A DNA stretch of 64,000 bases from Clostridia bacterium (GCA_900770185.1 CAAGJM010000013.1:28983-92982); one strand, 5' to 3'; positions 17,881 to 26,097 are shown, counted from the stretch's first letter. The notes: generated by a model not told the origin, from the sequence alone. Numbers and translations are program-made.

Positions 17881-19782
17881 TTAATTCGATTTTTTAATTT
17901 CTTTTATAACTTCCGCTAAGGTTAGCTTATAAATTTCGCTATCGCCACGCTTTTTGACGCTTAAAAGCCCCGTTTCGCGCTCTTTTTTGCCCGCAACTAT
18001 TACGTAAGGCGTTTTTTCGGCAAGCGCAAGTTTTACGCGCGCTTTAAGCGGCGCGACGGAAAAATACGGTTTTGCACGCACGCCGAAAAGCATAAGTTCT
18101 TTATAAACGCTCTCGGCAAACCCGCTGTCGCCCGCGCTTAACACGGCAACTTGGCACGGCGCAAATCGGGCGGGCATATCGCCGCCGTTTTTTTCGATTA
18201 AAAGCGCGATTATCCGCTCGAAGCTTATCGCAGCCGCCGCGCGCACGGAACAAACGTATTTTTTCTCTCCGCTTTTTGAAACGTATTTAAGCCCGTATTT
18301 TTTCGGTGTTATAAAGTCGAGCGTAACGCTCGATAAAGCGTAAACTTTGCCGAAACCGTCTTTGACGGCGACTTCGACCTTGGGCGCGTAGTATTCCGCT
18401 CCGCCCGTAACTTCTTCATACGCTATTCCGTTTCCGTCAAGCGCCGATTTTATGATTTTTTGAGCGTTTTCCCACTCGCGCTTAGCGGTTACGAATTTAT
18501 TCTTAATCGTCGGGTCGCATTTATCGAATTTAAAAATAAGGTCGGTAAAGCCTATTTTGTTAAGCGTCCTTACGCAGTCGCAAAGCGCCGCGTAAAACTC
18601 CTTTTCGGCGGATTCGGGGGTGCAGAAAACGGCGCAGTCGTTCGTCGTATATTCGCTAAGCCCTTTAAGCCCGTCCGTTTTGCCGCCCGTACGCTTGAAC
18701 GCCTCGCCCGTTTCGAAATACTTGACGGGTAAGTCTTTATAGCTTTTAAGTCCCGCCGCGTAGAGCGCGAATTTTGCAGGGAAGGTTACGGGGGTTAAAA
18801 CTTGCGGCTGTCTTTTCCCGCCCGCGTTTACGGTAAGCAAATTCTTTTTATATCTTTCCGTAAACCCGCCCGCGTACGCTTCCGCGCCGTAAACCGAGGG
18901 GGTTTTTACGGGAGAGTAGCCGCTTAAAACTTCCACCCGCTCGAAAATATCTATAAGCGCGCGCAAAGTCGCCGCGCCCTTTTCGGTGAGTATTATTTTG
19001 CCGCGACCCGCAGGCGCAAAACGGGCAAAATAATTGAGATTTGCACCGATATATCTATGGTCGAGTTTTTTCTGCTCTTCTTTATTTTTAAGATACGCGT
19101 CGATTTCGGACTTTTTTTCAAACGCTACTCCGCTTATGCGGGTAAGCATTTCGTTATTCGCGTCGCCGCCGAAATACGCGCCCGAAAGCCTAGTCAGCGC
19201 AAACGCTTTTATTCTGCCGGTTGAAAGAACATGGGCTTCGCCGCAAACGTCGGTAAACGCGCCTTGTTTATAAAAACTTACGGGCACGCCGTCGGGGATG
19301 CGTTCGACGGTCTGAAGCTTATACTTTTCGCCGAATTTTTTTAAGAGTTTAAGCGCGTCTTTTTTATCGAGCGTAAACCTTTCGACGGGTAAATCGCTTT
19401 TTATAATAGACTTCATTTCGCGCTCTATTTTAGACAAATCTTCTTTTTTAATGGGGGTTTTAAACTCGACGTCGCAATAAAAACCGCTATTATGCGCTCT
19501 TTCTGCGGCGATGTTGCAAGTCGGATATATGTTTTTGACCGCTTGCGCAAGCACGTGCGCGCACGCAATTCTGTAAACGCGCAAACCCTCTTCGTCTTTT
19601 AAAGTCAGCAATTTAACCGCGTCGCCGTCCGCCAAAACGGTCGATAAATCTTTGGTTTTTCCGTTTATTTCGGCGGCGATTGCCGACCTTAAAGACGCTT
19701 CGCCTAAAAAAGCCGCTAAACTTAAAGCGGTTGCGCCTTCTTCTATATTCACGGAAGAGCCGTCGGATAAATTAACTAACAT
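17881..19782 (-). CDS. Threonyl-tRNA synthetase-like protein with degenerate active site
   Basis: 633 residues with every ThrRS domain in order: TGS (1-60), N2 editing domain (65-225), class II core (240-535) and anticodon-binding domain (540-633). In my hand alignment to E. coli ThrRS the zinc ligands that hold threonine are gone: Cys334 is Phe334, His385 is Ala384, His511 is Arg514. Motif 2 Arg363 is Lys363 and its partner Glu is Thr; motif 3 Arg is kept (Arg523). The editing site keeps His76, Cys180 and His184, but the first His is Ile72. It is unlikely to charge tRNA with threonine. It sits where thrS normally lies, before infC and after a ytxC-like gene; a working ThrRS must be elsewhere. 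Trans-editing or regulation are guesses. Confidence 0.8.
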   Translation of the reverse strand: MLVNLSDGSSVNIEEGATALSLAAFLGEASLRSAIAAEINGKTKDLSTVLADGDAVKLLTLKDEEGLRVYRIACAHVLAQAVKNIYPTCNIAAERAHNSGFYCDVEFKTPIKKEDLSKIEREMKSIIKSDLPVERFTLDKKDALKLLKKFGEKYKLQTVERIPDGVPVSFYKQGAFTDVCGEAHVLSTGRIKAFALTRLSGAYFGGDANNEMLTRISGVAFEKKSEIDAYLKNKEEQKKLDHRYIGANLNYFARFAPAGRGKIILTEKGAATLRALIDIFERVEVLSGYSPVKTPSVYGAEAYAGGFTERYKKNLLTVNAGGKRQPQVLTPVTFPAKFALYAAGLKSYKDLPVKYFETGEAFKRTGGKTDGLKGLSEYTTNDCAVFCTPESAEKEFYAALCDCVRTLNKIGFTDLIFKFDKCDPTIKNKFVTAKREWENAQKIIKSALDGNGIAYEEVTGGAEYYAPKVEVAVKDGFGKVYALSSVTLDFITPKKYGLKYVSKSGEKKYVCSVRAAAAISFERIIALLIEKNGGDMPARFAPCQVAVLSAGDSGFAESVYKELMLFGVRAKPYFSVAPLKARVKLALAEKTPYVIVAGKKERETGLLSVKKRGDSEIYKLTLAEVIKEIKKSN

Positions 19783-19815
19783 ACTGCACCTTAAAAGCTT
19801 TTATAGAAAAGATAA

Positions 19816-19834
19816 GGGCGGAATTCATCCGCCC
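19816..19834 (-). promoter_or_regulatory. Leader hairpin before the ThrRS-like gene
   Basis: GGGCGGA pairs with TCCGCCC in the 70-base leader. The T-box sequence (GGTACCGCG) that would be expected for a normal Firmicutes thrS is absent. Confidence 0.5.
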
Positions 19835-19861
19835 CGGTCGCTTCAACTGTCACATTATTTA

Positions 19862-19889
19862 ATTATATCCTTAAAATTTTTTTTGTCAA
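19862..19889 (-). promoter_or_regulatory. Promoter of the ThrRS-like gene
   Basis: Perfect TTGACA (19884-19889), 16 bases, perfect TATAAT (19862-19867) on the minus strand. Confidence 0.85.
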
Positions 19890-19997
19890 CGTTTTTTGAC
19901 GCATTTTGTCGGTTTATAAAGCCGCTTAAAAACGCAAAGGCTTAAATCGACTATATTTTGTTATTGAAAACGCCGCCGCCAAGCCGCAAAAACAACT

Positions 19998-20732
19998 CTA
20001 TCCCCGCTTAAAATACTCGCCCGAAAATATCACCCTGTCGCCGTAATATTCTTTTATATACGGCTCGTCTTTTTCGGGCAACGGGGATAAAAGCTCCACT
20101 TCGCCCGCGCCCGATAAAATTATCTCTTTCGCGACTTTAAGCGTTTCGCCGCCCTCCCCCATAAGCATGCTACGCGTAAGCCTGTTAAAATACTTGTCGT
20201 ATAAACCCCTTCCGTCGTAGCAAACCCGTTTACCGCGCTTATCTTTTATCAGGTAGGTTATAAAGTCTTTAACCTGACTTTTGGTGAACGTTTTGGGGAC
20301 GTATCCCGCAATATCGCTCCACTTTTCTTTAAGCGGCTTCATTCTGAAATTGAAAATGCCGTCGATGCTGTATTCGCTGAAATTTTTGAGTTTACGCTTG
20401 ACGTAACGCTTATCTTCGTCGGCGTCGGCGGCGATAAGCGCGGCGTATAAAAGTTCCTTATCGTCGTCGCCGAGCGCGGTTATAGCTATGTTGCGCTTAA
20501 AGTAGGCGTATTTATAGCCTATTGCTATAACGTCCGCCATTTTATCTTCCGCTTCAAGGGTCAAAAGGCTTTTGAACTCTTCGGGGACGGTTAAAATAAG
20601 CTCTTGCCGCAAAGAATCGGTTTTTAATATTTTTGAAGCGCGCATTTCCGCCATAACGCTTGATAAGGAGTTCAAAATATAAGAAATATAATCGCCCCTT
20701 AAGCGGCTTTCGGATATTTTTATTTCACTCAT
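19998..20732 (-). CDS. YtxC-like protein (putative sporulation protein)
   Basis: 244 residues, mostly helical and charged, no signal or membrane segment. The middle reads SIDGIFNFRMKPLKEKW, which resembles the IDGFITFRLK-type core of the YtxC family, and in Bacillus ytxC lies directly before thrS, as here before the ThrRS-like gene. I therefore propose a distant YtxC homologue; the identification rests on one motif and on position. Function is unknown even in Bacillus. The ATG is nine bases from the stop of the cation ATPase upstream, so the two are likely cotranscribed. Confidence 0.5.
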   Translation of the reverse strand: MSEIKISESRLRGDYISYILNSLSSVMAEMRASKILKTDSLRQELILTVPEEFKSLLTLEAEDKMADVIAIGYKYAYFKRNIAITALGDDDKELLYAALIAADADEDKRYVKRKLKNFSEYSIDGIFNFRMKPLKEKWSDIAGYVPKTFTKSQVKDFITYLIKDKRGKRVCYDGRGLYDKYFNRLTRSMLMGEGGETLKVAKEIILSGAGEVELLSPLPEKDEPYIKEYYGDRVIFSGEYFKRG

Positions 20733-20741
20733 ACAATAAGT

Positions 20742-23411
20742 CTATGCATTATTTTGCGTTTTAATTAGGGCTTTTGATATTTGTTTGTCAACTTTTTTAG
20801 TCGAATAAAGTCTATATAACGCCTTATACGCTTCGCTGATTAAAACTACGCTTGCGCCCGTCAAAATTATTTTTATCCACAGCGCGAAATCAAGGGGAGT
20901 CGTTTCGAAAAACTTACCGCATTTTTGCGTTAAAATTATTTGCAGCACGAATGTGACCGAAAAAGTTATAATCATCGCTTTGTTGCCCTTAAAGTTTTTA
21001 ACGACGCTTCTCGACCCCGTTTCGCGGCAGTTGAAGGCGTTAAAGAGCTGCAACACCGTAAACAGCGTGAAAATTACCGTTTGCTGCTCGGACTTATCGC
21101 AATTAAGGAAGTTAAACTTATACTGCGCGATTAAAAGCCCCGCGCTGAACGCCGCGTGCAAAACTATCCGCGCCATTATTTTGCGGGTCAAAATATTGTC
21201 GCTGCGGCGGACGGGTGTATCTTTCATTATTTCCGCGCCGCGCGTTTCAAGCCCTAAGGTGAGCGCGGGCGGTCCGTCCATAATAACGTTTATCCACAAA
21301 AGCATAAGCGCGTTAAACGGGCTGGGGCGGTTTAAAAGCAAGCAAATTATTATAAACGCCGTAGCCGTTACGTTGACGGAGAGTTGGAACATTATAAAAC
21401 GTTGAAAGTTTTCGTAAATGTTCCGCCCGAAAAATATAGCTTTTATTATCGTTGAAAAGGAGTTGTCTAATAAAATTATATCGCTCGCTTCTTTCGTAAT
21501 TTCGCTTCCGCCGCCCATCGCTATGCCGATATCGGCGTTTTTTATGGCGGGCGCGTCGTTTATGCCGTCGCCCGTAACCGCCACCACTTCGCCCGCCGCC
21601 TTTAAAAGTTTAACGACCCTTAGTTTTGTTTCGGGCGTGCTTCTTGCTACGACGGTTACCGTTTCAAGTTTTTTAAGCAACTCTTCGTCGGTCATATCTT
21701 CCGCTTCGCGCGCGGTTATAACCTGACTTTCGCCACTTGCTATTTTTAATTTTTTCGCGATAGAAAGTGCGGTTTTTGCGTTATCGCCCGTCAGCATTTT
21801 AACCTTTATGCCCGCCGCCATACACTCGCCGCAAGACTTTACCACGTCTTTTCTGACGGGGTCTGAAATCGCCGCAAAGCCGTCGAAAACAAGTCCGCCT
21901 TTAAGGCTTACGTCAGCCGCGTTTGCGTGGGCGAAAGCAAGCGTCCTCGCCCCCGCTTCCTGCTCGGCGGAAAGCGCGGCTTCTATCAACGATTTTTCTT
22001 TGCGGGATAAATCGCACATTGATAGTATTACTTCGGGCGCGCCTTTAAAATAGGTTATATCCGCGCCCTTATACGCCGTTGCCATATACTTTACGTCGGA
22101 TGAAAATTCAAGCCTTTTACAGTATTTTTCGCGCGGCAACGTTGACGCTTTCGCTCTTTTTTTTGAGAATACGTATTCGAGCAAGGCAACTTCTGTCGCA
22201 CTGCCCGATATCAAGCGGCGGTTATTTTCATACACTTCTTCCGCACTGCTGTTTAAAACGGCGTTTTCGCTCATAATATCCGAAATTTTATCGCTTAATT
22301 TGCCGCTACTTAAAAACGCCGAAACGCTCGTCACTTTCATTTTGTTTTCGGTAAGCGTACCCGTTTTATCGCTGCAAATAACGCTTACGCACCCCACCGT
22401 TTCCGCCGCGACGAGTTTGCGGATAAGCGCGTTGGACTTCGACAGTTTAACGACGTTTAAAGTGAGCGCGATTGCAACGGTCGTAGGCAAACCTTCGGGC
22501 ACGGACGCAACTATTAAAATTATGGCGTCTAAAAAGGCTTCTTCGACGTTTAAAAAGGTTGCAGACTTAGTGACAAAAAGCCGCGTTACGCTTAAAATAA
22601 GCACGAAAACCGCCGCTATCGCTCCGAATGCCGTTATCAGTTTCGAAAGCCTTTCGAGTTTTTCGTTTAAAGGTGCGGAAACCGAATCTTTAATCTGCAA
22701 ATCTTTGGCTATTTTACCCGTTTCCGAGCCGTCGCCCACGGCGGTTGCAACGCATTCCGCTCTTCCGTCCGAGATAAACGAACCGCTGTACAGCATATTT
22801 ATGCGGTCGAAAAGGTGGGCGGACTTATCTATCGCAATATCTCCCCGCTTTTTAACGGGCAAACTTTCGCCTGTTAAACTCGACTCGTCAACCGATAAAT
22901 TTTCGCTTTTAATAATTCGCCCGTCCGCAACCACCTTGTCGCCGCTTTCGTATAAAACTATATCGCCGACAACCACGTCGCTTTGTTTTATTATTTTAAT
23001 TTCGCCGCCGCGTTTGACTTTTGCGGACACGCTTTCATACATTTTGTTCAGCGTATCGAATGCTTTTTGCGATTTGCCCTCCATAATGACCGTCAGCGCG
23101 ACCGATACCGCGATAGCAGCAAAAATGCCGATACATTCGTAAAAATCGCCGTCGCCGGTTTTTAAAAATTTGCCTATATTCACCCCGACGGTTATTACCC
23201 ACGCCGCCTCTAAAATTATAAGCATCGGGTCAAGCATCGCGTCGATTATTTTTTTGAACGCCGATTTTTGCTTGCGCTTCGTTAAAGTATTCGCCCCGTT
23301 TTTTTTGCGTGAAACGGCGGCTTTTTCTTCGCTTAGCCCCGTTTCCGCATTGACGTTTAGTTCTTCAAGCACCTGTTCGCCGGTTTTAGCGTACGCTTTA
23401 ATATCAATCAT
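20742..23411 (-). CDS. P-type cation-transporting ATPase (type II, calcium-like)
   Basis: Ion pump of the inner membrane, 889 residues from the ATG at 23411 (a TTG at 23414 is the alternative). Domains: N-terminal cation-ATPase domain (1-60), actuator with the SLTGESLPVKK loop, TM4 motif PEGLPTTVAIALTLN, phosphorylation site CSDKTGTLTENK, nucleotide domain with TYFKGAPE, hinge MLTGDN and TGDGINDAPAIKNADIG, then the C-terminal membrane block. The PEGLP motif and overall form fit bacterial Ca2+-ATPases (PMCA/SERCA-like); the transported ion is inferred. Confidence 0.88.
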   Translation of the reverse strand: MIDIKAYAKTGEQVLEELNVNAETGLSEEKAAVSRKKNGANTLTKRKQKSAFKKIIDAMLDPMLIILEAAWVITVGVNIGKFLKTGDGDFYECIGIFAAIAVSVALTVIMEGKSQKAFDTLNKMYESVSAKVKRGGEIKIIKQSDVVVGDIVLYESGDKVVADGRIIKSENLSVDESSLTGESLPVKKRGDIAIDKSAHLFDRINMLYSGSFISDGRAECVATAVGDGSETGKIAKDLQIKDSVSAPLNEKLERLSKLITAFGAIAAVFVLILSVTRLFVTKSATFLNVEEAFLDAIILIVASVPEGLPTTVAIALTLNVVKLSKSNALIRKLVAAETVGCVSVICSDKTGTLTENKMKVTSVSAFLSSGKLSDKISDIMSENAVLNSSAEEVYENNRRLISGSATEVALLEYVFSKKRAKASTLPREKYCKRLEFSSDVKYMATAYKGADITYFKGAPEVILSMCDLSRKEKSLIEAALSAEQEAGARTLAFAHANAADVSLKGGLVFDGFAAISDPVRKDVVKSCGECMAAGIKVKMLTGDNAKTALSIAKKLKIASGESQVITAREAEDMTDEELLKKLETVTVVARSTPETKLRVVKLLKAAGEVVAVTGDGINDAPAIKNADIGIAMGGGSEITKEASDIILLDNSFSTIIKAIFFGRNIYENFQRFIMFQLSVNVTATAFIIICLLLNRPSPFNALMLLWINVIMDGPPALTLGLETRGAEIMKDTPVRRSDNILTRKIMARIVLHAAFSAGLLIAQYKFNFLNCDKSEQQTVIFTLFTVLQLFNAFNCRETGSRSVVKNFKGNKAMIITFSVTFVLQIILTQKCGKFFETTPLDFALWIKIILTGASVVLISEAYKALYRLYSTKKVDKQISKALIKTQNNA

Positions 23412-23467
23412 CAATTTAATTTATTAAAACAAAAAAAACATTATTCCAAAACTTAACCTAAAAATCG

Positions 23468-23496
23468 TTTACAATAAACTTTTAAAGCGCTAAAAT
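23468..23496 (+). promoter_or_regulatory. Promoter of the phosphoribosyltransferase gene
   Basis: TTTACA (23468-23473), 17 bases, TAAAAT (23491-23496). No purine riboswitch fits in the 40-base leader. Confidence 0.7.
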
Positions 23497-23540
23497 ATAT
23501 AGGTGCTTTGCATATTAGATAAGCAAAAAGGGGTACAGTT

Positions 23541-24080
23541 ATGGATAAATTTTTGACGATCGATATTAAAGGTTTTAAAGCCGACCTTCCTGTTTTACCG
23601 CTCCCCAGCGGCATAAATATAGCTTTTTTTAACCTTCACGGCGACAGCGCAATGACCGAGCACTGCGGCAAAGAACTTGCTAAATACTTAACCGATTGCG
23701 ACGTATTGATTACCGCGGAATCGAAAGGTCTTCAACTTACCCACGTTATCGCGCGCGAACTCGGGCAAAGATATTACGCCGTCGCACGCAAATCTAAAAA
23801 ACTTTATATGCAGGACGGCATTTCCGTCGAATACGGCTCTTCTATAACGACCGGCAAGGCGCAATGCCTGTATTTATCTAAGCACGACGTTGAACTTTTA
23901 AAGGGCAAGCGCGTAGGCATTGTGGACGACGTTGTTTCAACCGGCGAATCTTTAAAAGGGCTTGACGAACTCGTTGAAAAGGCGGGCGGCAAAATCGTTA
24001 AACAAGCCTTCGTTTTGGCGGAAGGCGACGCCGCCGACAGAAAAGATATAGTGTACCTTGCAAAAATCCCCCTGCTTTGA
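23541..24080 (+). CDS. Adenine phosphoribosyltransferase-like protein
   Basis: Type I phosphoribosyltransferase of 179 residues. The PRPP-binding loop is VGIVDDVVSTGESL (residues 124-137); ITAESKGLQLTHVIARELGQRYYAVARKS gives the usual PRPP-contact and hood region of APRT-type enzymes. Probably salvages a purine base to the nucleotide. Members of this subfamily are often annotated only as phosphoribosyltransferase family protein. Good ribosome site (AAAAGGGG) before the ATG. It is monocistronic, followed by a terminator, and divergent from the cation ATPase. Confidence 0.82.
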   Translation: MDKFLTIDIKGFKADLPVLPLPSGINIAFFNLHGDSAMTEHCGKELAKYLTDCDVLITAESKGLQLTHVIARELGQRYYAVARKSKKLYMQDGISVEYGSSITTGKAQCLYLSKHDVELLKGKRVGIVDDVVSTGESLKGLDELVEKAGGKIVKQAFVLAEGDAADRKDIVYLAKIPLL

Positions 24081-24099
24081 TTATATTGATTAAAAAACT

Positions 24100-24133
24100 A
24101 CGGCGAAATGTCTACCCTTTCGCCGTTTTTTTA
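24100..24133 (+). terminator. Terminator of the phosphoribosyltransferase gene
   Basis: ACGGCGAAA pairs with TTTCGCCGT, followed by seven T. Confidence 0.9.
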
Positions 24134-24144
24134 CGGGAATTATA

Positions 24145-24176
24145 AAAGCGTTTTGCTATACGGCAAAACGCTTATT
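24145..24176 (-). terminator. Terminator of XRE regulator 1
   Basis: AAGCGTTTTGC...GCAAAACGCTT stem. The same arms recur behind XRE regulator 2 (24703-24736) and behind the zinc-ribbon gene (25358-25389). Confidence 0.75.
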
Positions 24177-24384
24177 TTTTCAAACCTAATATCTCGTCGG
24201 AAGAAACGTTCAAAATTTCGCACAAATTAGCGAAAGTATCAATCGCGGGATATTTATCGCTGTGAAGATATTTGCTTATAGTTGAGGGATTAACGCCCAA
24301 CCTTTCGGCAATTTCTTTTTGCGACAAACTGCTCCCCTTTATTTCTTCACGAAGCCGTGCTTGTATGTCTTTTATATCTATCAT
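24172..24384 (-). CDS. XRE-family DNA-binding protein 1
   Basis: A 70-residue protein that is almost only a helix-turn-helix (SQKEIAERLGVNPSTISKYLHSDKYP, residues 21-46). I start it at 24384 (MIDIKDIQ) because a -10 box TATAAT (24392-24397) lies just seven bases upstream, inside the longer open frame to 24432. That places the transcript start at or next to the ATG, so the message may be leaderless. Probably a repressor of the divergent small membrane protein gene. It is a gap-free sister of XRE regulator 2, ending in the same SSDEILGLKK. Confidence 0.8.
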   Translation of the reverse strand: MIDIKDIQARLREEIKGSSLSQKEIAERLGVNPSTISKYLHSDKYPAIDTFANLCEILNVSSDEILGLKK

Positions 24385-24403
24385 ATTAAAAATTATAGCA
24401 CGG

Positions 24404-24438
24404 TGTACAATTTTTACTTGACAATGGCACATTGTACA
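24404..24438. promoter_or_regulatory. Inverted TGTACAAT operator in a divergent promoter region
   Basis: TGTACAAT (24404-24411) and ATTGTACA (24431-24438) face each other. The right half lies inside the spacer of the plus-strand promoter, the left half just upstream of the minus-strand -10 box. One dimer, or two bridging dimers, of the XRE protein could control both genes. Binding is inferred. Confidence 0.6.
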
Positions 24439-24446
24439 ATTATAAT
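24418..24446 (+). promoter_or_regulatory. Promoter of the small membrane protein
   Basis: Perfect TTGACA (24418-24423), 17 bases, perfect TATAAT (24441-24446). Confidence 0.85.
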
Positions 24447-24470
24447 TATATCTATTGCCAAGTATTTAAA

Positions 24471-24698
24471 ATGCTAAACGAATTATTAAATTTAATTGAA
24501 TTGAACAATATAAATATTTATTTTTTGTTAATTATGGCTTTATTTATGCGGGTTTGCGTCGGCGTAGCCTGCTGTAAAATCGCCTATGATAACAAGTGGT
24601 GTGTAACATATTGGCTGATCGCTTCGCTTATTTTAGGAAGTTTGGCGTTTTTTGTTGCGCTCGTGTTAGATTCGATATTAAAAAACAAAAACACGTAA
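24471..24698 (+). CDS. Small two-helix membrane protein, unknown function
   Basis: 75 residues from the ATG at 24471 (the open frame from 24432 begins upstream of the predicted transcript start). Two hydrophobic segments, about residues 14-35 and 47-68, joined by a short loop AYDNKWCVTYW. I do not recognise a family; the layout recalls phospholipase D nuclease N-terminal-type or holin-like small proteins but no motif supports either. Placed between two sister XRE genes and under a consensus promoter with an inverted repeat, it is probably the regulated target. Confidence 0.65.
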   Translation: MLNELLNLIELNNINIYFLLIMALFMRVCVGVACCKIAYDNKWCVTYWLIASLILGSLAFFVALVLDSILKNKNT

Positions 24699-24702
24699 TA
24701 TT

Positions 24703-24736
24703 TTAAAAGCGTTTTGCAAGGTTTGCAAAACGCTTA
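24703..24736. terminator. Shared terminator of the small membrane protein and XRE 2
   Basis: AAGCGTTTTGCA pairs with TTGCAAAACGCTT between two convergent genes; T runs follow on both strands. Confidence 0.85.
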
Positions 24737-24946
24737 TTTTTTCAAGCCTAATATTTCATCGGAAGAAACGCTTAAAATATCGCATAAATTAACAAAGGTG
24801 TTAAATGACGGTAATACATTATTATGAATGTATTTGCTGATAGTCGAAGAACTGAGGCCTAATTTTTCGGCTAACACTTTTTGAGATAATTTACTCGATT
24901 TTATAGCCACGCAAAGCCTCTTTTGTATATCTTTTTTTTCAACCAT
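24734..24946 (-). CDS. XRE-family DNA-binding protein 2
   Basis: 70 residues, aligned end to end with XRE regulator 1 (shared SQK, AE-LG, STISKY, P---TF-NLC-IL and SSDEILGLKK). The recognition helix differs (LGLSSSTISKYIHNN against LGVNPSTISKYLHSD), so the two may bind different sites. AAGGAT stands six bases before the ATG. Likely product of a local duplication that also copied the terminator. Confidence 0.8.
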   Translation of the reverse strand: MVEKKDIQKRLCVAIKSSKLSQKVLAEKLGLSSSTISKYIHNNVLPSFNTFVNLCDILSVSSDEILGLKK

Positions 24947-25048
24947 ATTTTATCCTTAAATTGTTTATTTTACTATTTCTGCTTTGCCTACATTAGCCGC
25001 GTATTCTCACTAATTATAAATGCCGCTCAATATTTGCAGAATCAAATT
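24947..25048. other. Spacer upstream of XRE 2, nothing else seen
   Basis: AT-rich. A TAAAAT near 24970 on the minus strand may belong to the XRE 2 promoter, without a clear -35 box. Confidence 0.4.
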
Positions 25049-25174
25049 CTCGTCATTCTGAGCGAACAGCGAAGAATCTAGGCGGAACGCCGCAAATTAA
25101 AATGTAATTATAATCAATATGCGCCTAACGGCTAGATGTTTCGACTGCGCTTACGCTCCGCTCAACATGACGAG
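25049..25174. repeat. Inverted-repeat intergenic element (MITE-like)
   Basis: Arms 25049-25081 (CTCGTCATTCTGAGCG... to AATCTAG) and 25131-25174 (CTAGATGTTTCG... to CAACATGACGAG) are imperfect inverted copies. The outer 16 bases differ at two positions. No open frame inside. Confidence 0.6.
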
Positions 25175-25317
25175 TGAATAAAACGCCTTGCAAGCAAAGC
25201 TTTTAACTCAACGCGCCAATATGGCAAAAAGTCTATATAATCTCACCAAAACAATAATGCAACTAAGGCAAGCAACTCAAACTTAGCATTTAAAATTATA
25301 ATATTTTTATCAAAAAA

Positions 25318-25352
25318 TGCTCAAAAGTAAGTTAATAACTTACTTTTGAGCA
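25318..25352 (-). terminator. Perfect 16-bp-stem hairpin, second of two tandem terminators
   Basis: TGCTCAAAAGTAAGTT pairs without mismatch with its complement around a three-base loop; TTTTTT follows on the minus strand. Confidence 0.75.
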
Positions 25353-25357
25353 ATATA

Positions 25358-25389
25358 AAAGCGTTTTGCTATACGGCAAAACGCTTTTT
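25358..25389 (-). terminator. First terminator of the zinc-ribbon gene
   Basis: AAAAGCGTTTTGC/GCAAAACGCTTTT stem just after the stop; a third copy of the terminator arms found behind both XRE genes. Confidence 0.8.
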
Positions 25390-25406
25390 GTTTAGTTAAG
25401 TTTAAT

Positions 25407-25874
25407 TTAAAAACCTGCGCGCTTTTGGTTGCAAATAACGCAATCCCTTGCGCGGGGGTCGTTCATATATCCGCAATTACTGCAACGCCATTTAATATTT
25501 TGCGCCACTCCGTCGGCTGCGGCGATTCCGCTTTGGTTTTGGTTAAAATTTTGTTGATAGCTCTGCCCGTTTTGATATACGCCCTGATTTTGGTTATAAC
25601 CGTTGTTCGGGGCATTGTTGAAGTTCTGATTATTAGCGTTTTGGTTATTCGGCTTGTTTATAGGCGTTTTTTCGGGCTCGCAACAAATAATAATCAGCGC
25701 TATTACGCCGAAAAGCAACCCCAGCACAAACCAACCGCCCGCACTGTTGCCTTTACCTTTTGCAATGTGAGCGCACAAAAACGCTAACCCGACGTATATC
25801 GCTATGCCGATAATTATCGGCAAAATGAAAAACGCGCCAAAACCTGCAAGAACTATTCCGTCTGAACCGCTCAT
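25407..25874 (-). CDS. Membrane protein with C-terminal zinc ribbon
   Basis: 155 residues. Two hydrophobic segments (about 7-36 and 46-66) are followed by an Asn/Gln-rich low-complexity linker (about 75-120) and a RanBP2-like zinc finger, WRCSNC...DCVIC, with Cys131, Cys134, Cys145 and Cys148. The zinc finger would face the cytoplasm or the outside depending on topology. The family is not known to me and the function is unknown; small proteins of this shape are common in Clostridia. Good ribosome site (GGGAGAG) before the ATG and two terminators behind it. Confidence 0.7.
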   Translation of the reverse strand: MSGSDGIVLAGFGAFFILPIIIGIAIYVGLAFLCAHIAKGKGNSAGGWFVLGLLFGVIALIIICCEPEKTPINKPNNQNANNQNFNNAPNNGYNQNQGVYQNGQSYQQNFNQNQSGIAAADGVAQNIKWRCSNCGYMNDPRARDCVICNQKRAGF

Positions 25875-26097
25875 AAAACTCTCCCGATTACACTAAATTT
25901 ACACAATATATAATATAATAGCAAATATAATAAAACGTGTCAATAATCGAGTAAATATTTATTGAATTTAAAGCAAAAATCTGTAAATAGCTATAAACAG
26001 CCGACGGTCGGCGGTACACCGTGGGCGCCCTTCCATACGCTTAATATGACAGTAGTAGTTAACGGGTAGAATACGATAACCTTTGCCCCACGTGTTA
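25875..26097. other. Spacer, no gene seen
   Basis: Upstream region of the zinc-ribbon gene followed by repeat-like sequence. No frame with a ribosome site. Confidence 0.5.

Noticed and set aside
19783..19997. T-box or other tRNA-sensing leader before the ThrRS-like gene
   Set aside because: The conserved GGTACCGCG-type sequence and a specifier arrangement are absent; only one simple hairpin is seen.
23497..23540. Purine riboswitch before the phosphoribosyltransferase gene
   Set aside because: The leader of about 40 bases is too short for the aptamer.
25318..25352. Perfect 35-base palindrome as a protein-binding site
   Set aside because: It is followed by TTTTTT on the minus strand and stands just behind another terminator, so a tandem terminator explains it.
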